From positions 560,896-624,895 of the forward strand of contig JACTAT010000147.1 of NCBI GenBank assembly GCA_014526335.1: DNA of 64,000 bases, written 5' to 3'. Numbering within the stretch: the stretch's first letter is position 1; each line of letters starts with the position of its first letter. The notes beneath the pieces were generated by a model. That model made no database searches, was not told the origin of the DNA, and saw only the letters and a program-made list of their open reading frames with translations. The translations under genes and the position numbers were made by a program. Shown here in pieces: positions 12,438-24,389 of this stretch. Source of the DNA: Chrysaora quinquecirrha. Its lineage: Eukaryota; Cnidaria; Scyphozoa; Semaeostomeae; Pelagiidae.

Positions 12438-15365
12438 ATCTATATGCACGTCCGATTGTAGTGAAAGTAAACAGTTTCCTTGTGTGTCAATGTAATGGTA
12501 GAGTCATAACAAAACAAAAATAGTGACCCCGACGTGATTTGAACACGCAGCCTTCTGGACTGGAGCCAGACGCGCTACCATTGCGCCACAGAGTCATGTA
12601 TCTGCATGTCCAATTTTAGTGAAAGTAAACATTTTCCTTGTGTGTCAATGCAATGGTAAAGTCATAACAAAGCAAAAATAGTGACCCTGACGTGATTTGA
12701 ACACGCAGCCTTCTGGACTGGAGCCAGACGCGCTACCATTGCGCCACAGAGTCATGTATCTGCATGTCCGATTGTAGTGAAAGTAAACATTTTCCTTGTG
12801 TGTCAATGTAATGGTAGAGTCATAACAAAACAAAAGTAGTGACCCTGACGTGATTTGAACACGCAGCCTGATTGACTGGAGCCAGACGCGCTACCATTGC
12901 TCCACAGAGTCATCTATCTTCATGTCCGATTGAAGTCAGAGTAAATATTTTCCTTGTATGTCAATGTAAAGGTAGAGTAGTAGAAAAACAGAAATAGTGA
13001 CCCTGACGTGATTTGAAAACGCAGCCTTCTGGACTGGAGCCAGACGCGCTACCATTGCGCCAAAGAGTTATATATCTGCATGTCCCATTGTAATCAGAGA
13101 AAACATTTTCCTTGTATGTCAATGTCAATGGTAGAGTCATTACAAAACAGATATAGTGACCCTGACGTGATTTGAACACGCAGCCTTCTGGACTGGAGCC
13201 AGACGCGCTACCATTGCGCCACAGAGTCATGTACCTGCATGTTAGATTGTAGTGAAAGTAAACATTTTCCTTGTGTGTCAATGTAATGGTAGAGTCATAA
13301 CAAATTAAAAATAGTGACCCTGACGTAATTTGAACACGCAGCCTTCTGACTGGAGCCAGACGCGCTACCATTGCGCCACATAGGCATGCATCTACTTATC
13401 GGATTGTAGTCAGAGCACAACATTTTCTTGTGTTTCAATTCAAAGGTAGAGTCATAACAATACAAAATAGTGACCCTGACGTGATTTGAACACGCAGCCT
13501 TCTGGACTGGAGCCAGACGCGCTACCATTGCACCACAAGGTCATGCATTAACTGATCGGATTGTAGTCAGAGCAAAAATTTTCCTTGTGTTTCAATCCAA
13601 AGTTTGAGTCACAACAACACACAAATAGTGACCCTGACGTGATTTGCACACGCAGCCTTCTGGACTGGAGCCAAACGCGCTACCATTGCGCCACAGAGTC
13701 ATCTATATGCACGTCCGATGGTAGTGAAAGTAAACAGTTTCCTTGTGTGTCAATGTAATGGTAGAGTCATAACAAAACAAAAATAGTGACCCTGACGTGA
13801 TTTGAACACGCAGCCTTCTGGACTGGAGCCAGACGCGCTACCATTGCGCCACAGAGTCATGTACCTGCAAATTAGATTGTAGTGAAAGTAAACAGTTTCC
13901 TTGTGTGTCAATGTAATGGTAGAGTCATAACAAAACAAAAATAGTGACCCTGACGTGATTTGAACACGCAGCCTTCTGGACTGGAGCCAAACGCGCTACC
14001 ATTGCGCCACAGAGTCATCTATATGCACGTCCGATGGTAGTGAAAGTAAACATTTTCCTTGTGTGTCAATGTAATGGTAGAGTCATAACAAAACAAAAAT
14101 GGTAACCCTGACGGGATTTGAACACGCAGCCTTCTGGACTGGAGCCAGACGCGCTACCATTGCTCCACAGAGTCATGTACCTGCATGTCCGACTATAGTG
14201 AAAGTAAACATTTTCCTTCTGTGTCAATGTAATGGTAGAGTCATAACAAAACAAAAAGAGTGACCCTGACGTGATTTGAACACGCAGCCTTCTGGACTGG
14301 AGCCAGACGCGCTACCATTGCTCCACAGAGTCATGTACCTGCATGTCCGACTATAGTGAAAGTAAACATTTTCCTTCTGTGTCAATGTAATGGTAGAGTC
14401 ATAACAAAACAAAATAGTGACCCTGACGTGATTTGAACACGCAGCCTTCTGGACTGGAGCCAGACGCGCTACCATTGCGCCACAGAGTCATGCACCTGCA
14501 AATTAGATTGTAGTGAAGGTAAACATTTTCCTTGTGTGTCAATGTAATGGTAGAGTCATAACAAAACAAAAATTGTGACCCTGACGTGATTTGAACACGC
14601 AACCTTCTGGACTGGAGCCAAACGCGCCACCACTGCGCCACACAGGAATGCATCTTCTTATCGGATTGTAGTCAGAGCAAAAATTTTCTTGTGTTTCATT
14701 TCAAAGGTAGAGTCACAACAATACAGAAATAGTGACCCTGACGTGATTTGAACACGCAGCCTTCTGGACTGGAGCCAGACGCGCTACCATTGCACCACAA
14801 AGTCATGCATTTACTGATCGGATTGTAGTCAGAGCAAAAATTTTCCTTGTGTTTCAATGCAAAGTTTGAGTCACAACAAAACACAAATGGTGACCCTAAC
14901 GTGATTTGAACACGCAGCCGTCTGGACTGGAGCCAGACGCGCTACCATTGCGCCACAGAGTCATCTATATGCACGTCCGATGGTAGTGAAACTAAAAATT
15001 TTCCTTGTGTGTCAATGTAATGGTAGAGTCATAACAAAACATAAATAGTGAACATGACGTGATTTGAACACGCAGCCTTCTGGACTGGAGCCAGACGCGC
15101 TACCATTGCTCCACAGAGTCATGTACCTGCATATTAGATTGTAGTGAAAGTAAACATTTTCCTTGTGTGTCAATGTAATGGTAGAGTCATAACAAAACAA
15201 AAATTGTGACCCTGATGTGAGTTGAACACGCAACCTTCTGGACTGGAGCCAAACGCGCCACCACTGCGCCACATAGGCATGCATCTACTTATATCGGATT
15301 GTACTCAGAGCAAAATTTTTCTTGTGTTTCATTTCAAAGGTAGAGTCACAACAATACAGAAATAG

Positions 15366-15437
15366 TGACCCTGACGTGATTTGAACACGCAGCCTTCTGG
15401 ACTTGAGCCAGACGCGCTACCATTGCACCACAAAATC
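15366..15437 (-). tRNA. tRNA-like copy with CAA anticodon, best-preserved body
   Basis: The loop CTCAAGT (plus-strand 15401-15407) sits on a perfect TCTGG/CCAGA stem. The T arm is consensus. The acceptor GATTTTG/CAGGGTC pairs with three G-U wobbles, and the D stem has one G-U. This is the strongest candidate in the array for a folded tRNA whose decoding has changed. It could equally be an unexpressed relic. Confidence 0.6.
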
Positions 15438-15681
15438 ATGCATTTACTGATCGGATTGTAGTCAGAGCAAAAATTTTCCTTGTGTTTTAATGCAAAGTTT
15501 GAGTCACAACAACACACAAATAGTGACCCTGACGTGATTTGAACACGCAGCCTTCTGGACTGGAGCCAGACGCGCTACCATTGCGCCACAGAGTCATCTA
15601 TATGCACGTCCGATTGTAGTGAAAGTAAACAGTTTCCTTGTGTGTCAATGTAATGGTAGAGTCATAACAAAACAAAAATAG

Positions 15682-15753
15682 TGACCCTGACGTGATTTGA
15701 ACACGCAGCCTTCTGGACTGGAGCCAGACGCGCTACCATTGCGCCACAGAGTC
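15682..15753 (-). tRNA. tRNA-Trp(CCA), consensus copy next to the first gap
   Basis: Last complete consensus unit but one before the 500-N gap; full cloverleaf and T5 terminator. Confidence 0.88.
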
Positions 15754-15842
15754 ATGTATCTGCATGTCCGATTGTAGTGAAAGTAAACATTTTCCTTGTG
15801 TGTCAATGTAATGGTAGAGTCATAACAAAACATAAATAGTGA

Positions 15843-16342
15843 NNNNNNNNNNNNNNNNNNNNNNNNNNNNNNNNNNNNNNNNNNNNNNNNNNNNNNNNNN
15901 NNNNNNNNNNNNNNNNNNNNNNNNNNNNNNNNNNNNNNNNNNNNNNNNNNNNNNNNNNNNNNNNNNNNNNNNNNNNNNNNNNNNNNNNNNNNNNNNNNNN
16001 NNNNNNNNNNNNNNNNNNNNNNNNNNNNNNNNNNNNNNNNNNNNNNNNNNNNNNNNNNNNNNNNNNNNNNNNNNNNNNNNNNNNNNNNNNNNNNNNNNNN
16101 NNNNNNNNNNNNNNNNNNNNNNNNNNNNNNNNNNNNNNNNNNNNNNNNNNNNNNNNNNNNNNNNNNNNNNNNNNNNNNNNNNNNNNNNNNNNNNNNNNNN
16201 NNNNNNNNNNNNNNNNNNNNNNNNNNNNNNNNNNNNNNNNNNNNNNNNNNNNNNNNNNNNNNNNNNNNNNNNNNNNNNNNNNNNNNNNNNNNNNNNNNNN
16301 NNNNNNNNNNNNNNNNNNNNNNNNNNNNNNNNNNNNNNNNNN
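15843..16342. other. Assembly gap, 500 N
   Basis: Exactly 500 N, the usual placeholder for a gap of unknown size. Array units lie on both sides, so the gap probably hides more copies. Confidence 0.99.
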
Positions 16343-16432
16343 AGTCATCTATCTGCATGTCCGATTGTAGTCAGAGTAAACATTTTCCTTGTATGTCAAT
16401 GTAAAGGTAGAGTCATTACAAAACAGAAATAG

Positions 16433-16504
16433 TGACCCTGACGTGATTTGAACACGCAGCCTTCTGGACTGGAGCCAGACGCGCTACCATTGCGCCACAG
16501 AGTC
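16433..16504 (-). tRNA. tRNA-Trp(CCA), first intact unit after the gap
   Basis: Consensus body followed by CTATTTCTGTTTTG, so the first T4 run lies about 10 nt beyond the discriminator. Confidence 0.87.
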
Positions 16505-16591
16505 ATGTATCTGCATGTCCGATTGTAATCAGAGTAAACATTTTCCTTTGTATGTCAATGTAAAGGTGTAGTCATTACAAAACAGAAATAG

Positions 16592-16663
16592 TGACCCTGA
16601 CGTGATTTGAACAAGCAGCCTTATAGACTGATGCCGGACGCGCTACCATTGCGCCACAGAGTC
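16592..16663 (-). pseudogene. Second UCA-anticodon copy
   Basis: Same CATCAGT loop (16627-16633) and same stem damage as at 6555, showing that the variant was amplified by block duplication. Confidence 0.6.
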
Positions 16664-17697
16664 ATGTATCTGCAAGTCCGATTGTAATCAGAGAAAACAT
16701 TCTCTTTGTGTGTCAATGTAAAGCTAGAGTTATATCGAAATAGAAATAGTGACACTGACGTTATTTGAATAGGCAGCCTTCTAGACTGGAGCCAGACGCG
16801 CTACGATTGCACCACAGAGTCATGTACTTGCATATCCAATTGTAGTGAGAATAAACATTTTCCTTGTGTGTCAATGTAATGGTAGAGTCATAACAAAACA
16901 AAAATTGTGACCCTGGTGTGAGTTGAACACGCAGCTTTCTGGACTGGAGCCAAACCCGCCACCACTGCCCCACATAGGCATGCATCTACTTATCGGATTG
17001 TAGTCAGAGCAATAAGTTTTCTTGTGTGTCATATCAAAGGTAGAGTCACAACAACACACAAATAGTGACACTGACATGATTTGAACACGCAGCCTTCTGG
17101 ACTGGAGCCAGACGCGCTACCATTGTGCCACTAAGTCATGCATTTACTGATCGGATTGTAGTCAGAGCAAAAATTTTCCTTGTGTTTCAATTCAAAGTTT
17201 GAGTCACAACAACACACAAATAGTGACACTGACATGATTTGAACACGCAGCCTTCTTGACTTGAGCCAGTCGCGCTACCCTTGCGCCACAGAGTCATGCA
17301 TTTGCATGTCCGATTCTAGTCAGAGTAAAATTTTTCCTTGTATGTCAATGTTAAGGTAGAGTCGTAGCAAAACAGAAATACTGACCCTTACGTGAAATGA
17401 ACACGCAGCCTTATTGACTGGAGCCAGACGCGCTACCATTGCTCCACAGAGTCATCTATCTTCATGTCCGATTGAAGTCAGAGTAAAAATTTTTCTTGTA
17501 TGTCAATGTAAAGGTAGAGTAGTAGGAAAACAAAAATAGTGACCCTGACGTGATATGAACACGCAGCGTTCTGGACTGGAGCCAGACGCACTACCATTGC
17601 GCCACAGAGTCATGTATCTGCATGTCTTATTGTAATCAGAGAAAACATTTTCTTTGTATGTCAATGTCAAGGTGTAGTCATTACAAAACAGAAATAG

Positions 17698-17769
17698 TGA
17701 CCCTGACGTGATTTGAACAAGCAGCCTTATAGACTGATGCCGGACGCGCTACCATTGCGCCACAGAGTC
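17698..17769 (-). pseudogene. Third UCA-anticodon copy
   Basis: The loop is at 17733-17739; its neighbours match those of the 6555 copy, so it arose in the 11-kb duplication. Confidence 0.6.
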
Positions 17770-20043
17770 ATGTATCTGCATGTCCGATTGCAGTCAGAGT
17801 AAATATTTTCCTTTTCAGTAAATGTAAAGTTAGAGTTATGGCAAAGTAGAAATTGTGACCCTTACGTGATTTGAATTGGCAGCCTTCTGGTCTGGAGCAA
17901 GACGCACTACCATTGGCGCCACAGAGTCATGTATCTGCATGTCCGATTGTAATCAGAGAAAATATTTTCTTTGTGTGTCAATGTAAAGTTAGAGTTATAT
18001 CGAAATAGAAATAGTGACACTGACGTTATTTGAATAGGCAGCCTTCTGGAATGGAGCCAGACGCGCTACCATTGCGCCACAGAGTCATGTATCTGCATGT
18101 CGGATCGTAGTCAGAGTAAACATTTTCCTTGTGTGTCAATGTAAAGTTAGAGTTGTATCGAAATACTGACCCTGACGTTATTTGAACAAGCAGCCATCTG
18201 GACTGGAGCCAGACGCGCTACCATTTCGCCACAGAGTCATGTATCTGCATATCCGATCATAATCAGAGTAAAAATTTTCATTGTATGTCAATGTAAAGGT
18301 AGAGTCGTAGCAAAACAGACATACTGACCCTTAAGTGAAATGAACACGCAGCCTTATGGACTGGAGCCAGACGCGCTACCATTGCGCCACAGAGTCATCT
18401 ATCTTCATGTCAGATTGAAGTCAGAGTAAAAATTTTCCTTGTATGTCAATGTAAAGGTAGAGTAGTAGCAAAACAGAAATAGTGACCGTGACGTGATTTG
18501 AACAAGCATCCTTCTAGACTGGAGCAAGACGCACTACCATTGCGCCACAGAGTCATGTATATGCATGTCCCATTGTAATCAAAAAAAACATTTTCCTTGT
18601 ATGTCAATGTCAAGGAAGAGTCATGACAAAACAGAAATAGTGACCCTGACGTGATTTGAACAAGCAGCCTTCTAGACTGGAGCCAGACGCCCTACCATTG
18701 CGCCACAGAGTCATGTATATGCATGTCCCATTGTAATCAAAGAAAACATTTTCCTTGTATGTCAATGTCAAGGAAGAGTCATGACAAAACAGAAATTGTG
18801 ACCCTGACGTGAAATGAACACGCAGCCTTCTGGACTGGAGCCGGACGCGCTACCATTGCGCCACAGATTCCTTTATCTTCAAGTCCGATTGTAGTCAGAG
18901 TAGACATTTTCTTTGTGTGTCAATTTAAAGGTAGAGTCATGACAAACCAGAAATAGTTATCCTGACGTGATTTGAACCCGCAGCCTTATGGACTGGAGCC
19001 AGACGCGCTACCATTGCGCCACAGAGTCATCTATCTTCATGTCCGATTGAAGTCAGAGTAAAAATTTTCCTTGTATGTCAATGTAAAGATAGAGTCGTAG
19101 CAAAACAGAAATACTGACCCTTACGTGAAATGAACAAGAAGCCTTATTGACTGGAGCCAAACGCGCTACCATTGCGCCACCGAGTCATCTATCTTCATGT
19201 CCGATTGAAGTCAGAGTAAAAATTTTTCTTGTATGTCAATGGCAAGATAGAGTCGTAGCAAAACAGAAATACTGACCCTTCCGTGAAATGAACAAGAAGC
19301 CTTCTGGATTGCGCCACGCGCTAGTCATCTATCTTCATGTCCGATTGAAGTCAGAGTAAAAATTTTCTTGTATGTCAATGTAAAGGTAGAGTTAGTGGGA
19401 AAACAGAAATAGTGACCCTTACGTGATATGAACACGCAGCGTTCTGGACTGGAGCCAGACGCGCTACCATTGCGCCACAGAGTCATGTATCTGCATGTCT
19501 TATTGTAATCAGAGAAAACATTTTCCTTGTATGTCAATGTCAAGGTATAGTCATTACAAAACAGAAATAGTGACCCTGACGTGATTTGAACACGCAGCCT
19601 TATAGGCTGGAGCCGGACGCGCTACCTTGCGCCACAGAGTCATGTATCTGCATGTCCGATTGCAGTCAGAGTAAATATTTTCCTTTTCAGTCAATGTAAA
19701 GGTAGATTTATGACAAAGTATAAATTGTGATCCTTACGTGATTTGAATAGGCAGCCTTCTGGACTGGAGCCAGACGCGCTACCATTGCGCCACAGAGTCA
19801 TGTATCTGCAAGTCCGATTGTAATCAGAGAAAACATTTTCTTTGTGTGTCAATGTAAAGCTAGAGTTATATCGAAATAGAAATAGTGACACTGACGTTAT
19901 TTGAATAGGCAGCCTTCTAGACTGGAGCCAGACGCGCTACCATTGCACCACAGAGTCATGTATCTGCATATCCAATTGTAGTGAGAATAAACATTTTCCT
20001 TGTGTGTCAATGTAATGGTAGAGTCATAACAAAACAAAAATAG

Positions 20044-20115
20044 TGACCCTGACGTGATTTGAACACGCAGCCTTCTGGACTGGAGCCAGACGCGCTACCA
20101 TTGCGCCACAGAGTC
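20044..20115 (-). tRNA. tRNA-Trp(CCA), start of a run of five near-consensus units
   Basis: Consensus body with a T5 terminator. The next copies lie at 20212-20283, 20370-20441, 20527-20598 and 20685-20756 and share the same tRNA sequence while their spacers differ. This means the tRNA part is more conserved than the spacer in this stretch. Confidence 0.89.
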
Positions 20116-21164
20116 ATGTATCTGCATGTCCGATTGTAGTCAGATTGTAGTCAGAGTAAAATTTTTCTTGTGTGTCAATGTAAAGGTAGAGTCATAGCAA
20201 AACAGAAATAGTGACCCTGACGTGATTTGAACACGCAGCCTTCTGGACTGGAGCCAGACGCGCTACCATTGCGCCACAGAGTCATGTATCTGCATGTCCG
20301 ATTGTAGTCAGAGTAAACATTTTCCTTGTATGTCAATGTAAAGGTAGAGTCATAACAAAACAAAAATAGTGACCCTGACGTGATTTGAACACGCAGCCTT
20401 CTGGACTGGAGCCAGACGCGCTACCATTGCGCCACAGAGTCATGTATCTGCATGTCCGATTGTAGTCAGAGTAAAAATTTTCTTGTGTGTCAATGTAAAG
20501 GTAGAGTCATAACAAAACAGAAATAGTGACCCTGACGTGATTTGAACACGCAGCCTTCTGGACTGGAGCCAGACGCGCTACCATTGCGCCACAGAGTCAT
20601 GTATCTGCATGTCCGATTGTAGTCAGAGTAAACATTTTCCTTGTGTGTCAATGTAAAGTTAGAGTTATATCAAAACAGAAATAGTGACCCTGACGTGATT
20701 TGAACACGCAGCCTTCTGGACTGGAGCCAGACGCGCTACCATTGCGCCACAGAGTCATGTATCTGCATGTCCGATTGTAATCAGAGTAAACATTTTCCTT
20801 GTGTGTCAATGTAAAGTTAGAGTTATATCAAAACAGAAATAGTGACCCTGACGTTATTTGAACACGCAGCCTTCTGGACTGGAGCCAGACGCGCTACCAT
20901 TGCGCCACAGAGTCATGTATCTGCATGTCCGATTGTAATCAGAGTAAACATTTTCCTTGTATGTCAATGTAAAGGTAGAGTCGTAGCAAAACAGAAATAG
21001 CCAGACCCTGACGTGATTTGAACACGCAGCCTTCTGGACTGGAGCAGCCTTAGACGCGCTACCATTGCGCCACAGAGTCATCTATCTGCATGTCCGATTG
21101 AAGTCAGAGAAATATTTTCCTTGTATGTCAATGTAAAGGTAGAGTCGTAGCAAAACAGAAATAC

Positions 21165-21236
21165 TGACCCTGACGTTATTTGAACAAGCAGCCTTCTGGA
21201 CTAGAGCAAGACGCGCTACCATTGCGCCACAGTGTC
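21165..21236 (-). pseudogene. Second CUA (amber) anticodon copy
   Basis: Identical in body to the 9525 copy (loop at 21200-21206), within the duplicated block. Confidence 0.6.
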
Positions 21237-24200
21237 ATATATCTGCAATCAAATTGTAGTGAAAGCAAAAATTTTCCTTGTGTGTCAATGTAAATGGTAG
21301 AGTCATAACAAAACAAAAATAGTGACCCTGACGTAATTTGAACACGCAGCCTTCTCGACTGGAGCCAGAAGCGCTACCATTGCGCCGAGGAGTCATGTAT
21401 CTGCATGTCCGATTGAAGTCAGAGTAAAAATTTTCCTTGTATGTCAATGTAAAGATAGAGTCGTAGCAAAACAGAAATGCTGACCCTTTCGTGAAATGAA
21501 CATCCAGCCTTATTGACTGGAGCCAGACGCGCTACCATTGCTCCACAGAGTCATCTATCTTCATGTCCGATTGAAGTCAGAGTAAATATTTTCCTTGTAT
21601 GTCAATGTAAAGGTAGAGTAGTAGAAAAACAGAAATAGTGACCCTGACGTGATTTGAAAACGCAGCCTTCTGGACTGGAGCCAGACGCGCTACCATTGCG
21701 CCAAAGAGTTATGTATCTGCATGTCCCATTGTAATCAGAGAAAACATTTTCCTTGTATGTCAATGTCAATGTAGAGTCATTACAAAACAGATATAGTGAC
21801 CCTGACGTGATTTGAACACGCAGCCTTATTAACTGGAGCCAGACGCGCTACCATTGCGCCACAGAGTCATGTACCTGCATGTTAGATTGTAGTGAAAGTA
21901 AACATTTTCCTTGTGTGTCAATGTAATGGTAGAGTCATAACAAATTAAAAATAGTGACCCTGACGTAATTTGAACACGCAGCCTTCTGGACTGGAGCCAA
22001 ACGCGCTACCATTGCGCCACATAGGCATGCATCTACTTATCGGATTGTAGTCAGAGCAAATATTTTCTTGTGTTTCAATTCAAAGGTAGAGTCATAACAA
22101 TACAAAAATAGTGACCCTGACGTGATTTGAACACGCAGCCTTCTGGACTGGAGCCAGACGCGCTACCATTGCGCCACAAGGTCATGCATTAACTGATCGG
22201 ATTGTAGTCAGAGCAAAAATTTTCCTTGTGTTTCAATGTAAAGTTTGAGTCACAACAACACAAAATAGTGACCCTGACGTGATTTGAACACGCAGCCTTC
22301 TGGACTGGAGCCAAACGCGCTACCATTGCGCCACAGAGTCATCTATATGCATGTCCGATGGTAGTGAAAGTAAACATTTTCCTTGTGTGTCAATGTAATG
22401 GTAGAGTCATAACAAAACAAAATAGTGACCCTGACGTGATTTGAACACGCAGCCTTCTGGACTGGAGCCAGACGCGCTACCATTGCGCCACAGAGTCATG
22501 TACCTGCATGTCCGATTGTAGTGAAGGTAAACATTTTCCTTGTGTGTCAATGTAATGGTAGAGTCATAACAAAACAAAATGGTGACCCTGACGTGATTTG
22601 AACACGCAGCCTTCTGGACTGGAGCCAGACGCGCTACCATTGCTCCACAGAGTCATGTACCTGCATGTCCGACTATAGTGAAAGTAAACATTTTCCTTCT
22701 GTGTCAATGTAATGGTAGAGTCATAACAAAACAAAAATAGTGACCCTGACGTGATTTGAACACGCAGCCTTCTGGACTGGAGCCAGACACGCTACCATTG
22801 CTCCACAGAGTCATGTACCTGCATGTCCGACTATAGTGAAAGTAAACATTTTCCTTCTGTGTCAATGTAATGGTAGAGTCATAACAAAACAAAAATAGTG
22901 ACCCTGACGTGATTTGAACACGCAGCCTTCTGGACTGGAGCCAGACGCGCTACCATTGCGCCACAGAGTCATGCACCTGCAAATTAGATTGTAGTGAAGA
23001 TAAACATTTTCCTTGTGTGTCAATGTAATGGTAGAGTCATAACAAAACAAAAATAGTGACCCTGACGTGATTTGAACACGCAGCCTTCTGGACTGGAGCC
23101 AAACGCGCTACCATTGCGCCACAGAGGAATGCATCTTCTTATCGGATTGTAGTCAGAGCAAAAATTTTCTTGTGTTTCATTTCAAAGGTAGAGTCACAAC
23201 AATACAGAAATAGTGACCCTGACGTGATTTGAACACGCAGCCTTCTGGACTGGAGCCAGACGCGCTACCATTGCGCCACAAAGTCATGCATTTACTGATC
23301 GGATTGTAGTCAGAGCAAAAATTTTCCTTGTGTTTCAATGCAAAGTTTGAGTCACAACAACACAAAATGGTGACCCTGACGTGATTTGAACACGCAGCCT
23401 TCTGGACTGGAGCCAGACGCGCTACCATTGCGCCACAGAGTCATCTATATGCACGTCCGATGGTAGTGAAACTAAAAATTTTCCTTGTGTGTCAATGTAA
23501 TGGTAGAGTCATAACAAAACATAAATAGTGACCCTGACGTGATTTGAACACGCAGCCTTCTGGACTGGAGCCAGACGCGCTACCATTGCTCCACAGAGTC
23601 ATGTACCTGCATATTAGATTGTAGTGAAAGTAAACATTTTCCTTGTGTGTCAATGTAATGGTAGAGTCATAACAAAACAAAAATAGTGACCCTGACGTGA
23701 TTTGAACACGCAGCCTTCTGGACTGGAGCCAGACGCGCTACCATTGCGCCACAGAGTCATGCATCTACTTATCGGATTGTAGTCAGAGCAAAAATTTTCC
23801 TTGTGTTTCAATGTAAAGGTAGAGTCACAACAAAACAGAAATAGTGACCCTGACGTGATTTGAACACGCAGCCTTCTGGACTGGAGCCAGACGCGCTACC
23901 ATTGCACCACAAAATCATGCATTTACTGATCGGATTGTAGTCAGAGCAAAAACTTTCCTTGCGTTTCAATGCAAAGTTTGAGTCACAACAACACACAAAT
24001 AGTGACCCTGACGTGATTTGAACACGCAGCCTTCTGGACTGGAGCCAGACGCGCTACCATTGCGCCACAGAGTCATCTATATGCACGTCCGATTGTAGTG
24101 AAAGTAAACAGTTTCCTTGTGTGTCAATGTAATGGTAGAGTCATAACAAAACAAAATAGTGACCCTGACGTGATTTGAACACGCAGCCTTCTGGACTGGA

Positions 24201-24317
24201 GCCAGACGCGCTACCATTGCGCCACAGAGTCATGTATCTTAATGTCCAATTGTAGTGAAAGTAAACATTTTCCTTGTGTGTCAATGTAATTGTAGAGTCA
24301 TAACAAAACAAAAATAG

Positions 24318-24389
24318 TGACCCTGACGTGATTTGAACACGCAGCCTTCTGGACTGGAGCCAGACGCGCTACCATTGCGCCACAGAGTC
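24318..24389 (-). tRNA. tRNA-Trp(CCA), consensus copy in block 5
   Basis: Complete cloverleaf with T5 terminator; equivalent to the unit at 12682-12753 in the older block. Confidence 0.88.

Larger units (their letters stand above)
9991..15842 (-). repeat. Array block 3: better conserved units with a 19-20-unit internal repeat
   Basis: Characteristic units at about 10.0-12.9 kb recur at 13.0-15.8 kb, with an offset of 3000 bp that shifts to 3156-3158 bp after one extra unit. Consensus tRNA copies start (plus-strand coordinate of the 3' end) at 10789, 11263, 12366, 12682, 13157, 13787, 15524 and 15682. Many others carry a ttgctccac change that disrupts the D stem. Confidence 0.9.
16343..20040 (-). 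repeat. Array block 4: diverged units duplicating 5.6-9.1 kb
   Basis: The block matches 6.1-9.0 kb at an offset of about 11.15 kb, including the same rare variants (for example the UCA-anticodon unit at 6555 and 17698). The first full unit after the gap (16433-16504) is consensus. A scrambled unit lies at about 19300-19330. Confidence 0.88.
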
